Positions 1 to 8,596 of a stretch of DNA of 64,000 nucleotides are shown here, piece after piece; the stretch's first letter is position 1; each line of letters begins with the position of its first letter. This DNA is from Streptomyces lasiicapitis (lineage in GTDB: Bacteria; Actinomycetota; Actinomycetes; Streptomycetales; Streptomycetaceae). The position numbers were made by a program, and so were the translations under genes. The stretch spans positions 62,001 through 126,000 of the forward strand of contig NZ_BMNG01000014.1 in assembly GCF_014646335.1 (NCBI RefSeq), read 5' to 3'. The notes below the pieces were generated by a model. It had not been told where the DNA came from. It worked only from the letters and a program-made list of their open reading frames with translations, and did no database searches.

Positions 1-1
1 G

Positions 2-316
2 ATCGACGCCGCGTCGGAGAACGGCCGCTTCCGCGGCTGCCCTTTCCTCAACACCGCGAGCGAGTCGGCGCCGGGCAGCCCGGCCCACCGGGCCACCGTG
101 GAGCACAAGCGGGCGGTGCGCGCCTGGACGGGCGGACTCGCCGAGGCCGCGGGCGTGCGCGAACCGGCGCTCCTCGCACGGCAGTTGACCGTCCTGCTCG
201 ACGGCGCGATGGCCGCTGCCGCCCTGGAGCCCACCGACGACGTGCTGCCCGCGGTGCGCCAGGCGGCCCGGCACCTTGTCGAGGCGGCCCGCCCTTCCAG
301 TGCGTCCGGCGATTGA
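2..316 (+). CDS. TetR/AcrR-family regulator, C-terminal part (cut by window edge)
   Basis: The reading frame is open from base 2 to a TGA at 314-316, so the gene starts outside the window. The visible ~104 residues include the stretch RGCPFLNTASE, common in the ligand-binding half of TetR-family repressors, followed by an alpha-helical tail (LARQLTVLLDGAMAAA). The DNA-binding N-terminal domain is not visible. Its stop lies 4 bp from the convergent end of the RpiR-type gene. Ligand and targets cannot be told from this part. Confidence 0.75.
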   Translation: MDAASENGRFRGCPFLNTASESAPGSPAHRATVEHKRAVRAWTGGLAEAAGVREPALLARQLTVLLDGAMAAAALEPTDDVLPAVRQAARHLVEAARPSSASGD

Positions 317-320
317 ACCC

Positions 321-1250
321 TCACCCCTTCCGCGGCCGAGCCCCACCCTTGGGCCCCAGCAACTGCTCCCGCAGAGCGGTGAGTTGATGCGACGTATCCA
401 CGGCCCGAGCCTCGTCCAGCGCAGTCAGTGCCAGCAACAGCACATCCGCGACCACAAGAGCCGTGAGCGCCTCGGTAGTTATCCCCGTGGGCGTATGCGG
501 AGCAGTCAGCACCGCGTCCACCCGCCCCCCGTAAACCTCCGCCAACTCGTCCGTCACCAGCACGACCCGCGCCCCCACGGCCCGCGCCCGGTCGATGAGT
601 ACGGCCAGCTCCGGCAGGGCCCGCCCGGGCTGGAAGATGACCACCGCGTCCCCCCGCCGCAGGGCGAGCAGATCGTCGGCGAGGGCGAAGCCCGTCGCCC
701 CCACATGCCGGGCCCGCCGCCCGATCCGGCCGAGCGCCAGCGTCAAGTGCCGTGCGGCCAGCTCGGACGCGGCCACCCCGAAGCAGTGGATCCCGTCGGC
801 CCCGGCGAGCACGCCGACCGCCGTGCGCAACGCCTCGTCCGAGGTGAGGCGGCGGGCGTGCTCGATGCGCTCCTGCGCCTCGTCGAAGACCTCGTCCCAG
901 ATGCCGCCGAGGTCCCGCCCCACATGCGCGATGCGCTGGGCGAGCCGCACCTCCGGGGCGACGCTGGAGGTGAAGTCCGCCGTCAGGTCGCGCTTGAGCG
1001 CGGGCAGGCCCGCGTACCCCAGCCGCTGCAGGGCCCGGACGACCGTTGCGTTACTGGTCCCGCTCGCCGACCCCAGCTCCTGTGCGGACGCGAAAAGGAG
1101 GGACTCGGCGGGCGCCCCCGCCAGATACTGCGCCACCGCCCGCTCGGACGCTGACAACGTCTCCCACTGGTCCCGCACAGCGGCCCGCAGCCGCGCCAGG
1201 CCGCCCCCTGGCGCACCGTCCCCGCCCTCCGGCGGCTCTGAAATCTGCAT
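321..1250 (-). CDS. MurR/RpiR-family transcriptional regulator (HTH_6 + SIS)
   Basis: A 309-residue protein. The N-terminal ~90 residues form an RpiR-type helix-turn-helix domain (SASERAVAQYLAG, then SGTSNATVVRALQRLGYAG). A SIS phosphosugar-binding domain follows at about 120-270 (GIHCFGVAASELAARH, VVIFQPGR). I chose the ATG at 1248-1250 because the frame continues upstream only into low-information sequence crossing the divergent promoter region; no strong ribosome site is visible, so the start is uncertain. It is divergent from the C45 hydrolase/ABC importer operon and is probably its local regulator (inference). RpiR proteins often sense sugar phosphates, but the effector here is unknown. 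Confidence 0.85.
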   Translation of the reverse strand: MQISEPPEGGDGAPGGGLARLRAAVRDQWETLSASERAVAQYLAGAPAESLLFASAQELGSASGTSNATVVRALQRLGYAGLPALKRDLTADFTSSVAPEVRLAQRIAHVGRDLGGIWDEVFDEAQERIEHARRLTSDEALRTAVGVLAGADGIHCFGVAASELAARHLTLALGRIGRRARHVGATGFALADDLLALRRGDAVVIFQPGRALPELAVLIDRARAVGARVVLVTDELAEVYGGRVDAVLTAPHTPTGITTEALTALVVADVLLLALTALDEARAVDTSHQLTALREQLLGPKGGARPRKG

Positions 1251-1278
1251 TACAGCTATTGACTCCCGTGTGGTGCCC

Positions 1279-1333
1279 GTTACTCTCCTGGACAACGCAT
1301 TCCAAGAGGAGAGAGTTCCGTAACCGACGTTAC
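1279..1333. promoter_or_regulatory. Candidate operator region between the RpiR-type gene and the hydrolase/ABC operon
   Basis: The 124-bp divergent spacer has several symmetric elements. GTTACTCTCCT at 1279-1289 faces AGGAGAGAGT at 1307-1316. TGGACAACGCATTCCA at 1289-1304 has 4-bp inverted ends. GTAAC-CGAC-GTTAC at 1320-1333 is a perfect 5-bp inverted repeat. The position fits binding by the adjacent RpiR-type regulator; that is inference. Confidence 0.4.
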
Positions 1334-1374
1334 AGGAAGCCGGTCGCGGGGACCTCTCCATCGCGAGGAGAAGC

Positions 1375-2580
1375 ATGGCACCGCGCACCAGAACCCTCCC
1401 GGTAGTCGAGATATCCGGCACCCCCACCGCCCGTGGACGCCAGTACGGCGAAGCCGTCCGCCCCCAACTGCACGCCGCCCTCGGCTACTACGAGGCCGCG
1501 TTCGGCCGGTCGGCCGGGCTGACCTGGGACCAGGTGACCGACCGCGCCGCCCGCTGGCTCAAGCCGGTCGAGGACTACGCGCCGCACCTCGTCGAGGAGA
1601 TGACCGGCATCGCCGAGGGGGCGGGCGTGGGCCTGATGGACGTCCTCGCCCTGAACGCCCGCGGCGAGGTCATCTACGACCGGTCGTTCAAGGACATGGT
1701 CACCAGCGCCACGCCGCGAGCCACCCCGGAAGCCGCCCCACAAGTCACCGCACAAGCCACCGCCGAAGCCCCCGACGGCTGTACCTCCTTCGCCGCCTAC
1801 GGCGAAGCCACCGGCGACGGCCACGTCTACGCGGGACAGAACTGGGACTGGCGCGCGGGCGTCGCCGACACCGTCGTCATGCTGCGCATCGTCCAGCCCC
1901 CGAAGCCCACCCTGATCATGCAGGTCGAAGCGGGCCAGGTCGGCCGCCAGGGCGCCAACTCCGCCGGGATCGCGCTCAACGCGAACGGTCTCGGCGGCCG
2001 CTTCAGCGACGCGGTCGGCCTGCCGCAGACCGTCGTACGCCGCAGCGTCCTGGACCAGCACGCGATCACCGACGCCGTGGACGTGCTCTGCCGCACCCGC
2101 GCCCACATCGCCTCCAACGCCCTGCTGACCTGCCGCGAAGGCTTCGCGCTCGACCTGGAGACGACGCCCGCCGGGCACGGCTGGATGTATCCGACCGACG
2201 GCCTCCTCGTGCACGGAAACCACTACCAGGCGGGCATCCCCGCCGCCCTCGCCGACGGCTACCGCCCGCTGTCCCCGGACTCCCTCGTCCGCGTCCCCCG
2301 CGCCGAACAGGGCCTGCGCGCCCTGCGCGCCGCCACCGGCCCCGACGAGTCCCTGAAGATCATCAAGCAGGCCATGTCCGACCACCTGGGCCACCCCGAG
2401 TCGCTGTGCACGCACCCCGACCCGCGCCGCCCCGACATCGAGCACTGGGCCACCCTCGTCTCCTCCTGCGTGGACCTGACGACCGGCGACTACCGCGTCA
2501 CCGCGGGCACCCCCTGCGACCGCGACTACCAGCACCTTCCGTGGAACCTCTACGACGGCCCGTACGGAGACGCCAGATGA
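1375..2580 (+). CDS. C45-family autoproteolytic acyltransferase/hydrolase
   Basis: A 401-residue protein of the acyl-CoA:6-aminopenicillanate acyltransferase (peptidase C45) type. After an N-terminal segment (PTARGRQYGEAVRPQ; EEMTGIAEGAGV, DVLALNARGE) comes the likely self-cleavage site DGC136TS, whose Cys would become the new N-terminal nucleophile. It is followed by the family hallmark GQNWDWR. Just before the Cys lies a low-complexity Ala/Thr/Pro insert at about 112-133. The start has a good site (GAGGAGAAG). It is the first gene of an operon and its stop overlaps the start of the binding-protein gene (ATGA). With a peptide-type importer downstream, cytoplasmic cleavage of an imported N-acyl or amide compound is plausible. 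The substrate is unknown. Confidence 0.82.
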   Translation: MAPRTRTLPVVEISGTPTARGRQYGEAVRPQLHAALGYYEAAFGRSAGLTWDQVTDRAARWLKPVEDYAPHLVEEMTGIAEGAGVGLMDVLALNARGEVIYDRSFKDMVTSATPRATPEAAPQVTAQATAEAPDGCTSFAAYGEATGDGHVYAGQNWDWRAGVADTVVMLRIVQPPKPTLIMQVEAGQVGRQGANSAGIALNANGLGGRFSDAVGLPQTVVRRSVLDQHAITDAVDVLCRTRAHIASNALLTCREGFALDLETTPAGHGWMYPTDGLLVHGNHYQAGIPAALADGYRPLSPDSLVRVPRAEQGLRALRAATGPDESLKIIKQAMSDHLGHPESLCTHPDPRRPDIEHWATLVSSCVDLTTGDYRVTAGTPCDRDYQHLPWNLYDGPYGDAR

Positions 2581-4253
2581 CACGGACGCACCGGACGACC
2601 GGCACGGAACACCGGCGCCGCCGCGCCGCCGGAGCCGCCCTCACCGCCACCGCCCTCCTCGCCGCCGCCGGCTGCGCCGGAGCCGACACCTCCGCCCTCG
2701 GCGGCAAGCCCGCCGACGCCGCCAAACTCAAGCTGTCCCCGACCACGGCACCCGCCCGCGGCCAACTCGACCGCGCCGACTGGCTCCTGGAGGACGAGCC
2801 CGACTCCCTCGACCTCGACACCCAGGGCACCAGCGCGGGCCGCGTCGTCCTCACCAACGTCTGCGAGCGGCTCTACCAGCTGCAGCCCGACATGAGCGTC
2901 AAGCCCTTCCTCGCCGAGAAGGCCCGCACGCCCGACAGCCGCACCCTCGTCCTGACCGTCCGCGACGGCGTCACCTTCCACGACGGCTCCAAGCTCACCG
3001 CGGCCGACGTCCTGTGGAGCCTGAAGCGGCACGCCGACCCGGACATGGAACAGGCCGACGAGTTCGGCAACGTCATGAAGATGGAGAGGACCGGGCCGCG
3101 CGACATCACCGTCCGCTTCAAGCGGCCCGACGCCCTGTTCACCAAGGCGCTCGCCGGTGACGCGGGCATCGTCTGGAACCCGCGCCAAGTCAAGGCGGCG
3201 GGCAAGGAGTTCGGCACGCCGGGCCAGGGCGACGCCTGCTCGGGTCCGTACCGCCTGAAGAGCTGGAAGTCCGGTGATTCGATCGGCATCGAGGCGTACG
3301 AAGGGTATTGGGGCAAGCAGCCGCTGACCCGTCGCGTCGACTTCCGCTGGGCCTCCGACAGCGCGCTCGTCAACGCCCTGAAGACGGGCGCCGCCGACGG
3401 CGCGTACGCCGAATCGCCCAACACCGCCGCCGCCCTGCGCACCACCAAGGGCCTCAAGCAGTACTACGGCCCCTCCACCGCCTCCCTCGTCCTCATCCCG
3501 ACCGCCCGCGGCGGCCTCAAGGACCCGGCGATCCGGCGCGCGCTGTCCCTCGCCCTGGACCGCAAGGGCATCGCCAACTCCGGTTACGGCGGGCTCGTGC
3601 AGCCGTGGGCCGCGCCGGTCGGCGCGGGCGCCTGGGGGTACGAGAAGCAGCACTTCGCCGCCGCCCAGCGGAAGTTGGCGTCGGTGGCGCCCGCCTCGCC
3701 CACCGCCGACGACATCGCCGAGGCCAGGAAGCTGGTCAAGGAGGCGGGCGCCCCGGGCGACCCGATCGTCATCGGCACCGACAGCAGCCAGGGCCGCACG
3801 GTCGTCGCCAACGCCACTCGCGCCGCGCTCCAGCGCATCGGCCTGAAGGCGCAGATCAAGACGGTCCCGCCCGCCCAGTTCGAGGAGTTCTACAGCGACC
3901 CCGGCGCCCGCGCCGACATCGACGCCCTCGTCGGCGACTGGTACATCTCCAAGTCCGACCCCATGGGCTTCTACGACAACGGCCTCTCCGACTCCCCCAA
4001 CAACTGGGTCGGCTTCAAGGACGCGACGTACGACCGCCTGGTGGGCCGCGCCCTCGGCACGCTCGAAGACAAGCGCCGGGCCCGGCTCGCGACCGACATC
4101 CAGCGGCGCTTCGTGGCCGCCGCCGTCTGGATCCCGGTGGCGCAGGTCCCGACGGCCCTCGTCCTCAGCGACAAGCTGACGGGACCGCCCGCCTCGCAGG
4201 CGTACCTCTACTACCCGTGGGCGGCCCAGCTCGGCCCGCGAAAGGCCGGGTGA
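2577..4253 (+). CDS. ABC importer substrate-binding lipoprotein (SBP_bac_5)
   Basis: A 558-residue family 5 solute-binding protein (DppA/OppA type). It has an Arg-rich start, a hydrophobic segment and a lipobox ending AAAGC33, so it should be a lipid-anchored extracellular protein. Typical fold motifs follow: VTFHDGSKLTAADVLWSLKR, GPYRLKSW, and IRRALSLALDRKGI. The ATG at 2577 overlaps the hydrolase stop, indicating translational coupling. The family binds peptides, nickel, glycosides or other ligands, so the ligand cannot be assigned. The hydrolase upstream hints at an acylated amide. Confidence 0.9.
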   Translation: MTRTHRTTGTEHRRRRAAGAALTATALLAAAGCAGADTSALGGKPADAAKLKLSPTTAPARGQLDRADWLLEDEPDSLDLDTQGTSAGRVVLTNVCERLYQLQPDMSVKPFLAEKARTPDSRTLVLTVRDGVTFHDGSKLTAADVLWSLKRHADPDMEQADEFGNVMKMERTGPRDITVRFKRPDALFTKALAGDAGIVWNPRQVKAAGKEFGTPGQGDACSGPYRLKSWKSGDSIGIEAYEGYWGKQPLTRRVDFRWASDSALVNALKTGAADGAYAESPNTAAALRTTKGLKQYYGPSTASLVLIPTARGGLKDPAIRRALSLALDRKGIANSGYGGLVQPWAAPVGAGAWGYEKQHFAAAQRKLASVAPASPTADDIAEARKLVKEAGAPGDPIVIGTDSSQGRTVVANATRAALQRIGLKAQIKTVPPAQFEEFYSDPGARADIDALVGDWYISKSDPMGFYDNGLSDSPNNWVGFKDATYDRLVGRALGTLEDKRRARLATDIQRRFVAAAVWIPVAQVPTALVLSDKLTGPPASQAYLYYPWAAQLGPRKAG

Positions 4254-5236
4254 GCACCGTGACACGGGCAATATCGAGGGTCCCGCGGGCAGTGACGGCC
4301 GTACTGAGACGGCTCGCGGGCGTCCTCGCCACCCTCCTCGCCGCCTCCTTCGTCATCTTCGCCGCCGTGTACGCCGCGCCCGGCGACCCCGCCGTGTTCC
4401 TCGCGGGCGGCCGCGACAAGCTGACACCGGAACGCCTCGCCCAGGTGCGCGCCGAGTACCACCTGGACGAGCCCCTGTTCGAGCAGTACGGCCGCTGGCT
4501 GTGGGACTGCCTCCACCTCGACCTCGGCCGCTCCTTCAAGTACAGCGACCAGGTCGCCGACCTGGTGGCGGCCCGCTTCCCCACCACGCTCCAACTCGTC
4601 CTGTACGCCACGGTCCTGTTCGTCGTCCTCGGCGTCGGCGCGGGCATCCTGGCCGCCGTGAAGCGGTCCACGTGGGTGGACTCGGCGGTGGTGGGGGCGA
4701 CGACCCTTGCCGCGTCGGTGCCGTCGTTCGTCGCGGCGATCGCGCTGGTGTCGTTCTTCGGGGTGCGGCTCGGCTGGTTCCCGGTGACGGGCAGCGGGTC
4801 CGGGTTCTTCGGCACGGTCCGCCATCTCACGCTGCCCGCCCTGTCGTTGGCGCTCGGCGCGCTCGCGCTCGTCAGCCGGGTCACCCGGCAGGCGATGGCG
4901 GACGCGGCGGCCTCCGACCACGTGGAGGCGGCGCGGGCCTCGGGCGTGCCCGAGCGCGACATCGTCCGCCGCCACGTCCTGCGCAACGCGCTCGGCCCCA
5001 TCGTGACGATGTGCGGCCTTGTCATGGCGGGCATGCTCGCCGGCACCGTCGTCGTGGAGACCGCCTTCGGCCTCAGCGGCATCGGCTCGCTGCTCGTCGG
5101 CGCCATCAACACCCACGACTTCCCCGTCGCCCAGGCCGTCCTGCTGCTGATGGTCACCGGATACATCGTGGTCACGACGCTGGTGGACGCCGTCCACCCG
5201 CTCCTCGACCCACGCGTGAAGGGAGCGGCCCGATGA
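4250..5236 (+). CDS. ABC importer permease, DppB/OppB type
   Basis: A 328-residue inner-membrane permease with about six hydrophobic segments. It carries the BPD_transp_1 signature with its EAA-like loop (DHVEAARASGVPERDIVRRHVLRNALGPIV), which contacts the ATPase subunits. The GTG at 4250 overlaps the TGA of the binding-protein gene; an in-frame GTG at 4259 is a possible alternative. It should pair with the DppC-type permease next to it. Confidence 0.92.
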   Translation: MSTVTRAISRVPRAVTAVLRRLAGVLATLLAASFVIFAAVYAAPGDPAVFLAGGRDKLTPERLAQVRAEYHLDEPLFEQYGRWLWDCLHLDLGRSFKYSDQVADLVAARFPTTLQLVLYATVLFVVLGVGAGILAAVKRSTWVDSAVVGATTLAASVPSFVAAIALVSFFGVRLGWFPVTGSGSGFFGTVRHLTLPALSLALGALALVSRVTRQAMADAAASDHVEAARASGVPERDIVRRHVLRNALGPIVTMCGLVMAGMLAGTVVVETAFGLSGIGSLLVGAINTHDFPVAQAVLLLMVTGYIVVTTLVDAVHPLLDPRVKGAAR

Positions 5237-6096
5237 CCGCGATCCTGACGGAGTCACCTTCTTCTCCTGCTTCTCTTGTACGCCCCCGACGCCGCCGACG
5301 CCCCGTAGGCGTCCTGGTGGCCGGCACCGTCCTCGGCCTGGTTGTCATGGCGGCCGTCTGCGCGCCCCTTCTCGCGCCGTACGCCCCCGACGCCATCGAC
5401 CTGTCGTCCTCCCTCGTCGGCACCGGCCGCGACCACCTCCTCGGCACCGACTCCTCCGGGCAGGACCTGCTCTCGCGCGCCCTGTACGGAGCCCGCAGCA
5501 GCCTCATCGCCCCGCTGGCGCTGCTCGCCGTGGCCGCCGTCCTCGGCGTGACGCTCGGCGTGCTCGCGGCCTGGCGCGGCGGCTGGGTGGACGCCCTCGT
5601 GTCCCGCCTCACGGACGTGATGTACGCGTTCCCGGGCCTGCTGTTCACCGTCCTGATCATCGCCGTGTTCGGCGCGGGCATGACGACGTCGGTCCTGGCC
5701 CTGGGCCTCGCCTTCACCCCGACGATCGCCAAGTACACCCGCTCCCTGGCGATTTCGGAGGCCCGCAAGCCGTACGTCGACGCGTACCGGATCCAGGGCA
5801 TGGGCGGCGTACGCATCTGCGCCCGGCACGTCGTCCCGAACCTGGCCCGCGCGATCCTCGGCTACCTGGTGGTCCTCTTCGGCGAGGCCCTGATGTCGCT
5901 CGCGACCCTCTCGTACCTGGGCTTCGGCGCCCAACCCCCGTCCTCCGACTGGGGACTGATGGTGCAGGAGGGGCAGGCGGCGATCGTGCAGGGCGCGATG
6001 CTGCCCGCCCTCGTGCCCGGTACGGCCATCGCCCTGGTGGTCGTGTGCTTCAACGTCGTCGGCGTCTGGGCCGCCGACCGCCTGGGGAGGCAGTGA
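5233..6096 (+). CDS. ABC importer permease, DppC/OppC type
   Basis: A 287-residue permease. The N-terminal cytoplasmic Arg-rich stretch precedes the first membrane helix. The segment HLLGTDSSGQDLLSRALYGARSSL is typical of OppC/DppC proteins, and the EAA-type loop is YVDAYRIQGMGGVRICARHVVPNL. The ATG at 5233 overlaps the stop of the previous gene by four bases. It forms the transmembrane channel with the DppB-type subunit. Confidence 0.92.
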   Translation: MTAILTESPSSPASLVRPRRRRRPVGVLVAGTVLGLVVMAAVCAPLLAPYAPDAIDLSSSLVGTGRDHLLGTDSSGQDLLSRALYGARSSLIAPLALLAVAAVLGVTLGVLAAWRGGWVDALVSRLTDVMYAFPGLLFTVLIIAVFGAGMTTSVLALGLAFTPTIAKYTRSLAISEARKPYVDAYRIQGMGGVRICARHVVPNLARAILGYLVVLFGEALMSLATLSYLGFGAQPPSSDWGLMVQEGQAAIVQGAMLPALVPGTAIALVVVCFNVVGVWAADRLGRQ

Positions 6097-7082
6097 TGAC
6101 CGAAGCACTCCTGGAAGTGGCGGACCTGAGCTTGCGGATACCGGGCGCCGCCCGCCCGCTCCTCGACTCGGTGTCGCTGAGCGTCGCCCCCGGCGAAGTC
6201 GTCGCCCTGGTGGGGGAGTCGGGCTCGGGCAAGTCCACGACGGCGAAGGCGGCACTCGGCCTCTTCCCGTCCGGAGCCTCGGTCTCCGGCTCCGTACGCT
6301 TCGACGGCACCGAAGTCCTCGGCCTCACCGGCGAACGGCTGCGCGCCCACCGCGCGGGCTCCGTCGCGATGGTCCACCAGGACCCGCGGGCCGCACTCAA
6401 CCCGGTGCGCCGCGTCGGCGACTTCCTTGTCGAACGCGGCGCGAGCCGCTCCGGCGCGGTCGAACTCCTCGCCTCCGTGGGCCTGCCGGACCCCGAACGC
6501 CGCGTACGGCAGCGGCCGCACGAGCTGTCCGGCGGCATGCTCCAGCGCGTCGTCATCGCGGGCGCCCTCGCGGCCCGCCCGCGCCTCCTCCTCGCCGACG
6601 AGGCCACCAGCGCCCTGGACGTCACCACCCAGGCCGACATCCTCGCCCTGCTCCGCGACCTGCGCGCCGAGCACGGCCTCGGTCTCCTCTTCATCACCCA
6701 CGACCTGCACCTGGCGGCGGCGTACTGCGATCGCGTGTACGTGATGTACGCGGGCCGGGTCGTCGAGTCCCGCACGGCCAAGGCCCTCTTCAGCACCCCC
6801 GCCCACCCCTACACCCAGGGCCTGTTGACCTGCTCGCCCACCCTCGACACCCACACCCCGCTCCACCCCATCCCCGGCCGCCCCCCGTCCCTGTCGGACA
6901 CCCACCCGGGCTGCCCCTTCGCGACGCGCTGCGACCAGGCACTGCCGAGCTGCGAGACGTGGCACCCGGAGCAGATCCCGCTGCCGGACGGAGGCACGGC
7001 GGCGTGCGCGCTGCTGTCTTCCGAGGCGCCCTCAGAGGCGCCTTCAGAGGTGCCTTCCAAGGACGAGGTGAACCACGCATGA
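6096..7082 (+). CDS. ABC importer ATPase, DppD/OppD type
   Basis: A 328-residue ATPase. Walker A is GESGSGKST at 40-48, the ABC signature is LSGGMLQRV, and Walker B is LLLADEATSALD. The C-terminal oligopeptide-transporter extension contains CPFATRCDQALPSCETW. The tail carries a short repeat (SEAPSEAPSEVPS) made by near-perfect 12-bp repeats around 7022-7062. The ATG overlaps the last base of the previous stop; a GTG one codon upstream (6093) is also possible. Confidence 0.92.
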   Translation: MTEALLEVADLSLRIPGAARPLLDSVSLSVAPGEVVALVGESGSGKSTTAKAALGLFPSGASVSGSVRFDGTEVLGLTGERLRAHRAGSVAMVHQDPRAALNPVRRVGDFLVERGASRSGAVELLASVGLPDPERRVRQRPHELSGGMLQRVVIAGALAARPRLLLADEATSALDVTTQADILALLRDLRAEHGLGLLFITHDLHLAAAYCDRVYVMYAGRVVESRTAKALFSTPAHPYTQGLLTCSPTLDTHTPLHPIPGRPPSLSDTHPGCPFATRCDQALPSCETWHPEQIPLPDGGTAACALLSSEAPSEAPSEVPSKDEVNHA

Positions 7083-7882
7083 CCACCGCTACTGCCCTGC
7101 TGGAAGCAGCGCACCTCAGCAAGACCTACGCCCTCCCGGGGGGCGGCGCCCACACCGCCGCGGGGGACGTGAGCTTCACGGTCCCCGAGGGCGGGGCCCT
7201 GGGCATAGTCGGCGAGTCCGGCTCGGGCAAGACGACGGTGGCCCGCATGCTCGTGGGCCTGGCCCGCCCGGACCGCGGCCGGATCACGGTGGCGGGCAGA
7301 GAACGCGAACCCCGCCCGCCAAGGGGCAAGAAGGCCCGCCTGACCAGGGCGAGGGAGATCCAGATGGTCTTCCAGGACCCCTACGTCTCCCTGGACCCAC
7401 GCCTCACCGCGACCCAGTGCCTGCGTACGGCCCTGCGCCTGCACGGCAAGGAGGAGTCCACGGCCACGGACCTCCTGGACCGCGTGGGCCTGGGCAAACG
7501 GGAGGCCGACGCCCGCCCCAGGGACCTCTCAGGCGGCCAGCGCCAGCGCCTGGCGATAGCCCGAGCCCTGGCGGTGGACCCCAAGATCCTGGTCCTGGAC
7601 GAGGCGGTGGCGGCCCTGGACGTATCGATCCAGGCCCAGATCCTGCAGCTCCTGGCAGAGATCAGAAGGGAGACAGGGGTGGCCCTGGTCTTCGTGAGCC
7701 ACGACCTGGCAGTGGTCCAACACGTGACGGACGAGGTCCTGGTGATGCGCACGGGCAAGGTGATCGAACAAGGCGCCACGCGCAGGGTCCTGACGGCACC
7801 CACGGACCCGTACACCCGCAAGCTCCTGGCCTCCGTACCCACAGCAGACGGCTGGGACCCGGCAGCCGCAGCGGCCGTCTGA
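7079..7882 (+). CDS. ABC importer ATPase, DppF/OppF type
   Basis: A 267-residue second ATPase. Walker A is GESGSGKTT at 45-53, Q-loop FQDPY, signature LSGGQRQRL. Walker B is ILVLDEAVAALD, where most relatives have DEPVSALD; the Pro-to-Ala change leaves the catalytic Glu intact. It has almost no C-terminal extension, unlike many OppF proteins. The start overlaps the DppD-type stop. It is the last gene of the operon and is followed by a repeat element and a strong hairpin. Confidence 0.92.
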   Translation: MTTATALLEAAHLSKTYALPGGGAHTAAGDVSFTVPEGGALGIVGESGSGKTTVARMLVGLARPDRGRITVAGREREPRPPRGKKARLTRAREIQMVFQDPYVSLDPRLTATQCLRTALRLHGKEESTATDLLDRVGLGKREADARPRDLSGGQRQRLAIARALAVDPKILVLDEAVAALDVSIQAQILQLLAEIRRETGVALVFVSHDLAVVQHVTDEVLVMRTGKVIEQGATRRVLTAPTDPYTRKLLASVPTADGWDPAAAAAV

Positions 7883-7901
7883 GCTCACCCGGCAGGCATC
7901 T

Positions 7902-7940
7902 TGAGCCCGTCCGGCGTTTGAGGACGAGGCCGAAGGCCGA
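7902..7940 (+). repeat. Dispersed Streptomyces intergenic element (GTCCGGCGTTTGAGGACGAG type)
   Basis: The 7902-7940 sequence contains GCCCGTCCGGCGTTTGAGGA followed by CGAGGCCGAAGGCCGA. I recognise this from memory as a common dispersed element downstream of Streptomyces genes. It sits 20 bp after the operon stop. Its function is not established to my knowledge. Confidence 0.6.
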
Positions 7941-8024
7941 TAAAACCCACCCCCGGCGGAAAGCCAAAGAACAACGGAAAGCGACACAGACGGCACAAGG
8001 CGCCCACGCCAGGAAAAGGCAGGA

Positions 8025-8063
8025 GCCCCGCTGCCCCCGCGCATGATTGCGGGGGTGCGGGGC
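8025..8063. terminator. Hairpin terminator between ABC operon and cold-shock gene
   Basis: GCCCCGCTGCCCCCGC (8025-8040) pairs with GCGGGGGTGCGGGGC (8049-8063) across an 8-nt loop with one bulge. It lies between convergent genes and could stop transcription from both sides. There is no U-tract, as is usual for Streptomyces terminators. Confidence 0.65.
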
Positions 8064-8100
8064 ACCTTGGGTACTGCTTCCGTTCCGGATCAACCCCGTG

Positions 8101-8304
8101 TTATGCGGGGGTGACGTTCTCCGCCTGCGGGCCCTTCGGACCCTGCGTGACGTCGAAGGTCACGGCCTGGTTCTCCTCAAGGGAGCGGAAACCGCTGGCA
8201 TTGATCGCGGAGTAGTGCACGAAGACGTCCGGGCCTCCGCCTTCCTGGGCGATGAATCCAAAGCCCTTTTCGGCGTTGAACCACTTCACGGTTCCGGTAG
8301 CCAT
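8101..8304 (-). CDS. Cold-shock domain protein, CspA family
   Basis: A 67-residue single cold-shock domain beginning MATGTVKWFNAEKGFGFI, with RNP1 KGFGFI and RNP2 VFVHYS, and the usual family length. It should bind single-stranded RNA/DNA as an RNA chaperone. The ATG at 8302-8304 is preceded by a strong ribosome site (AAGGAGGGC). The ~290 bp upstream, shared with mqnA, has a long A/T-richer stretch that may encode a structured 5' leader, as is common for csp genes (inference). Confidence 0.95.
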   Translation of the reverse strand: MATGTVKWFNAEKGFGFIAQEGGGPDVFVHYSAINASGFRSLEENQAVTFDVTQGPKGPQAENVTPA

Positions 8305-8488
8305 AAGCCCTCCTTGGGCCAAAGGGTTGCCCTGCTCCAGAACCTGCGATTGTTGAAACAACTGCAAAAGTCTGAAAACGACGAGAGCCCGCGGGTCACA
8401 TGCGCTCCGCAGGCTCTGTACTGCAAGGGAAACCAAACTGCAACTTGCGGCGAGCTTAGCACGCAGGCACCCGGAAGCAATAGGGATC

Positions 8489-8522
8489 AAGATCACGTCA
8501 CCCGGAGGTTTGACGTGATCTT
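8489..8522. promoter_or_regulatory. Perfect 12-bp inverted repeat, candidate operator
   Basis: AAGATCACGTCA (8489-8500) and TGACGTGATCTT (8511-8522) are perfect reverse complements around a 10-bp spacer. The element lies between the divergent cold-shock gene (start 8304) and mqnA (start 8597). It is far from either stop codon, so an operator is more likely than a terminator. The cognate regulator is unknown. Confidence 0.45.
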
Positions 8523-8596
8523 AAGGAGGGTTGACGGAAGGCCCTCCGAGGGCCCCGGCGCCCACGCCGTACCGCGACAGGTCTAGCCTCACCGAT

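Noticed and set aside
1330..2583. A 417-codon minus-strand frame
   Set aside because: It is antisense to the C45 hydrolase gene, which has a good start site and family motifs.
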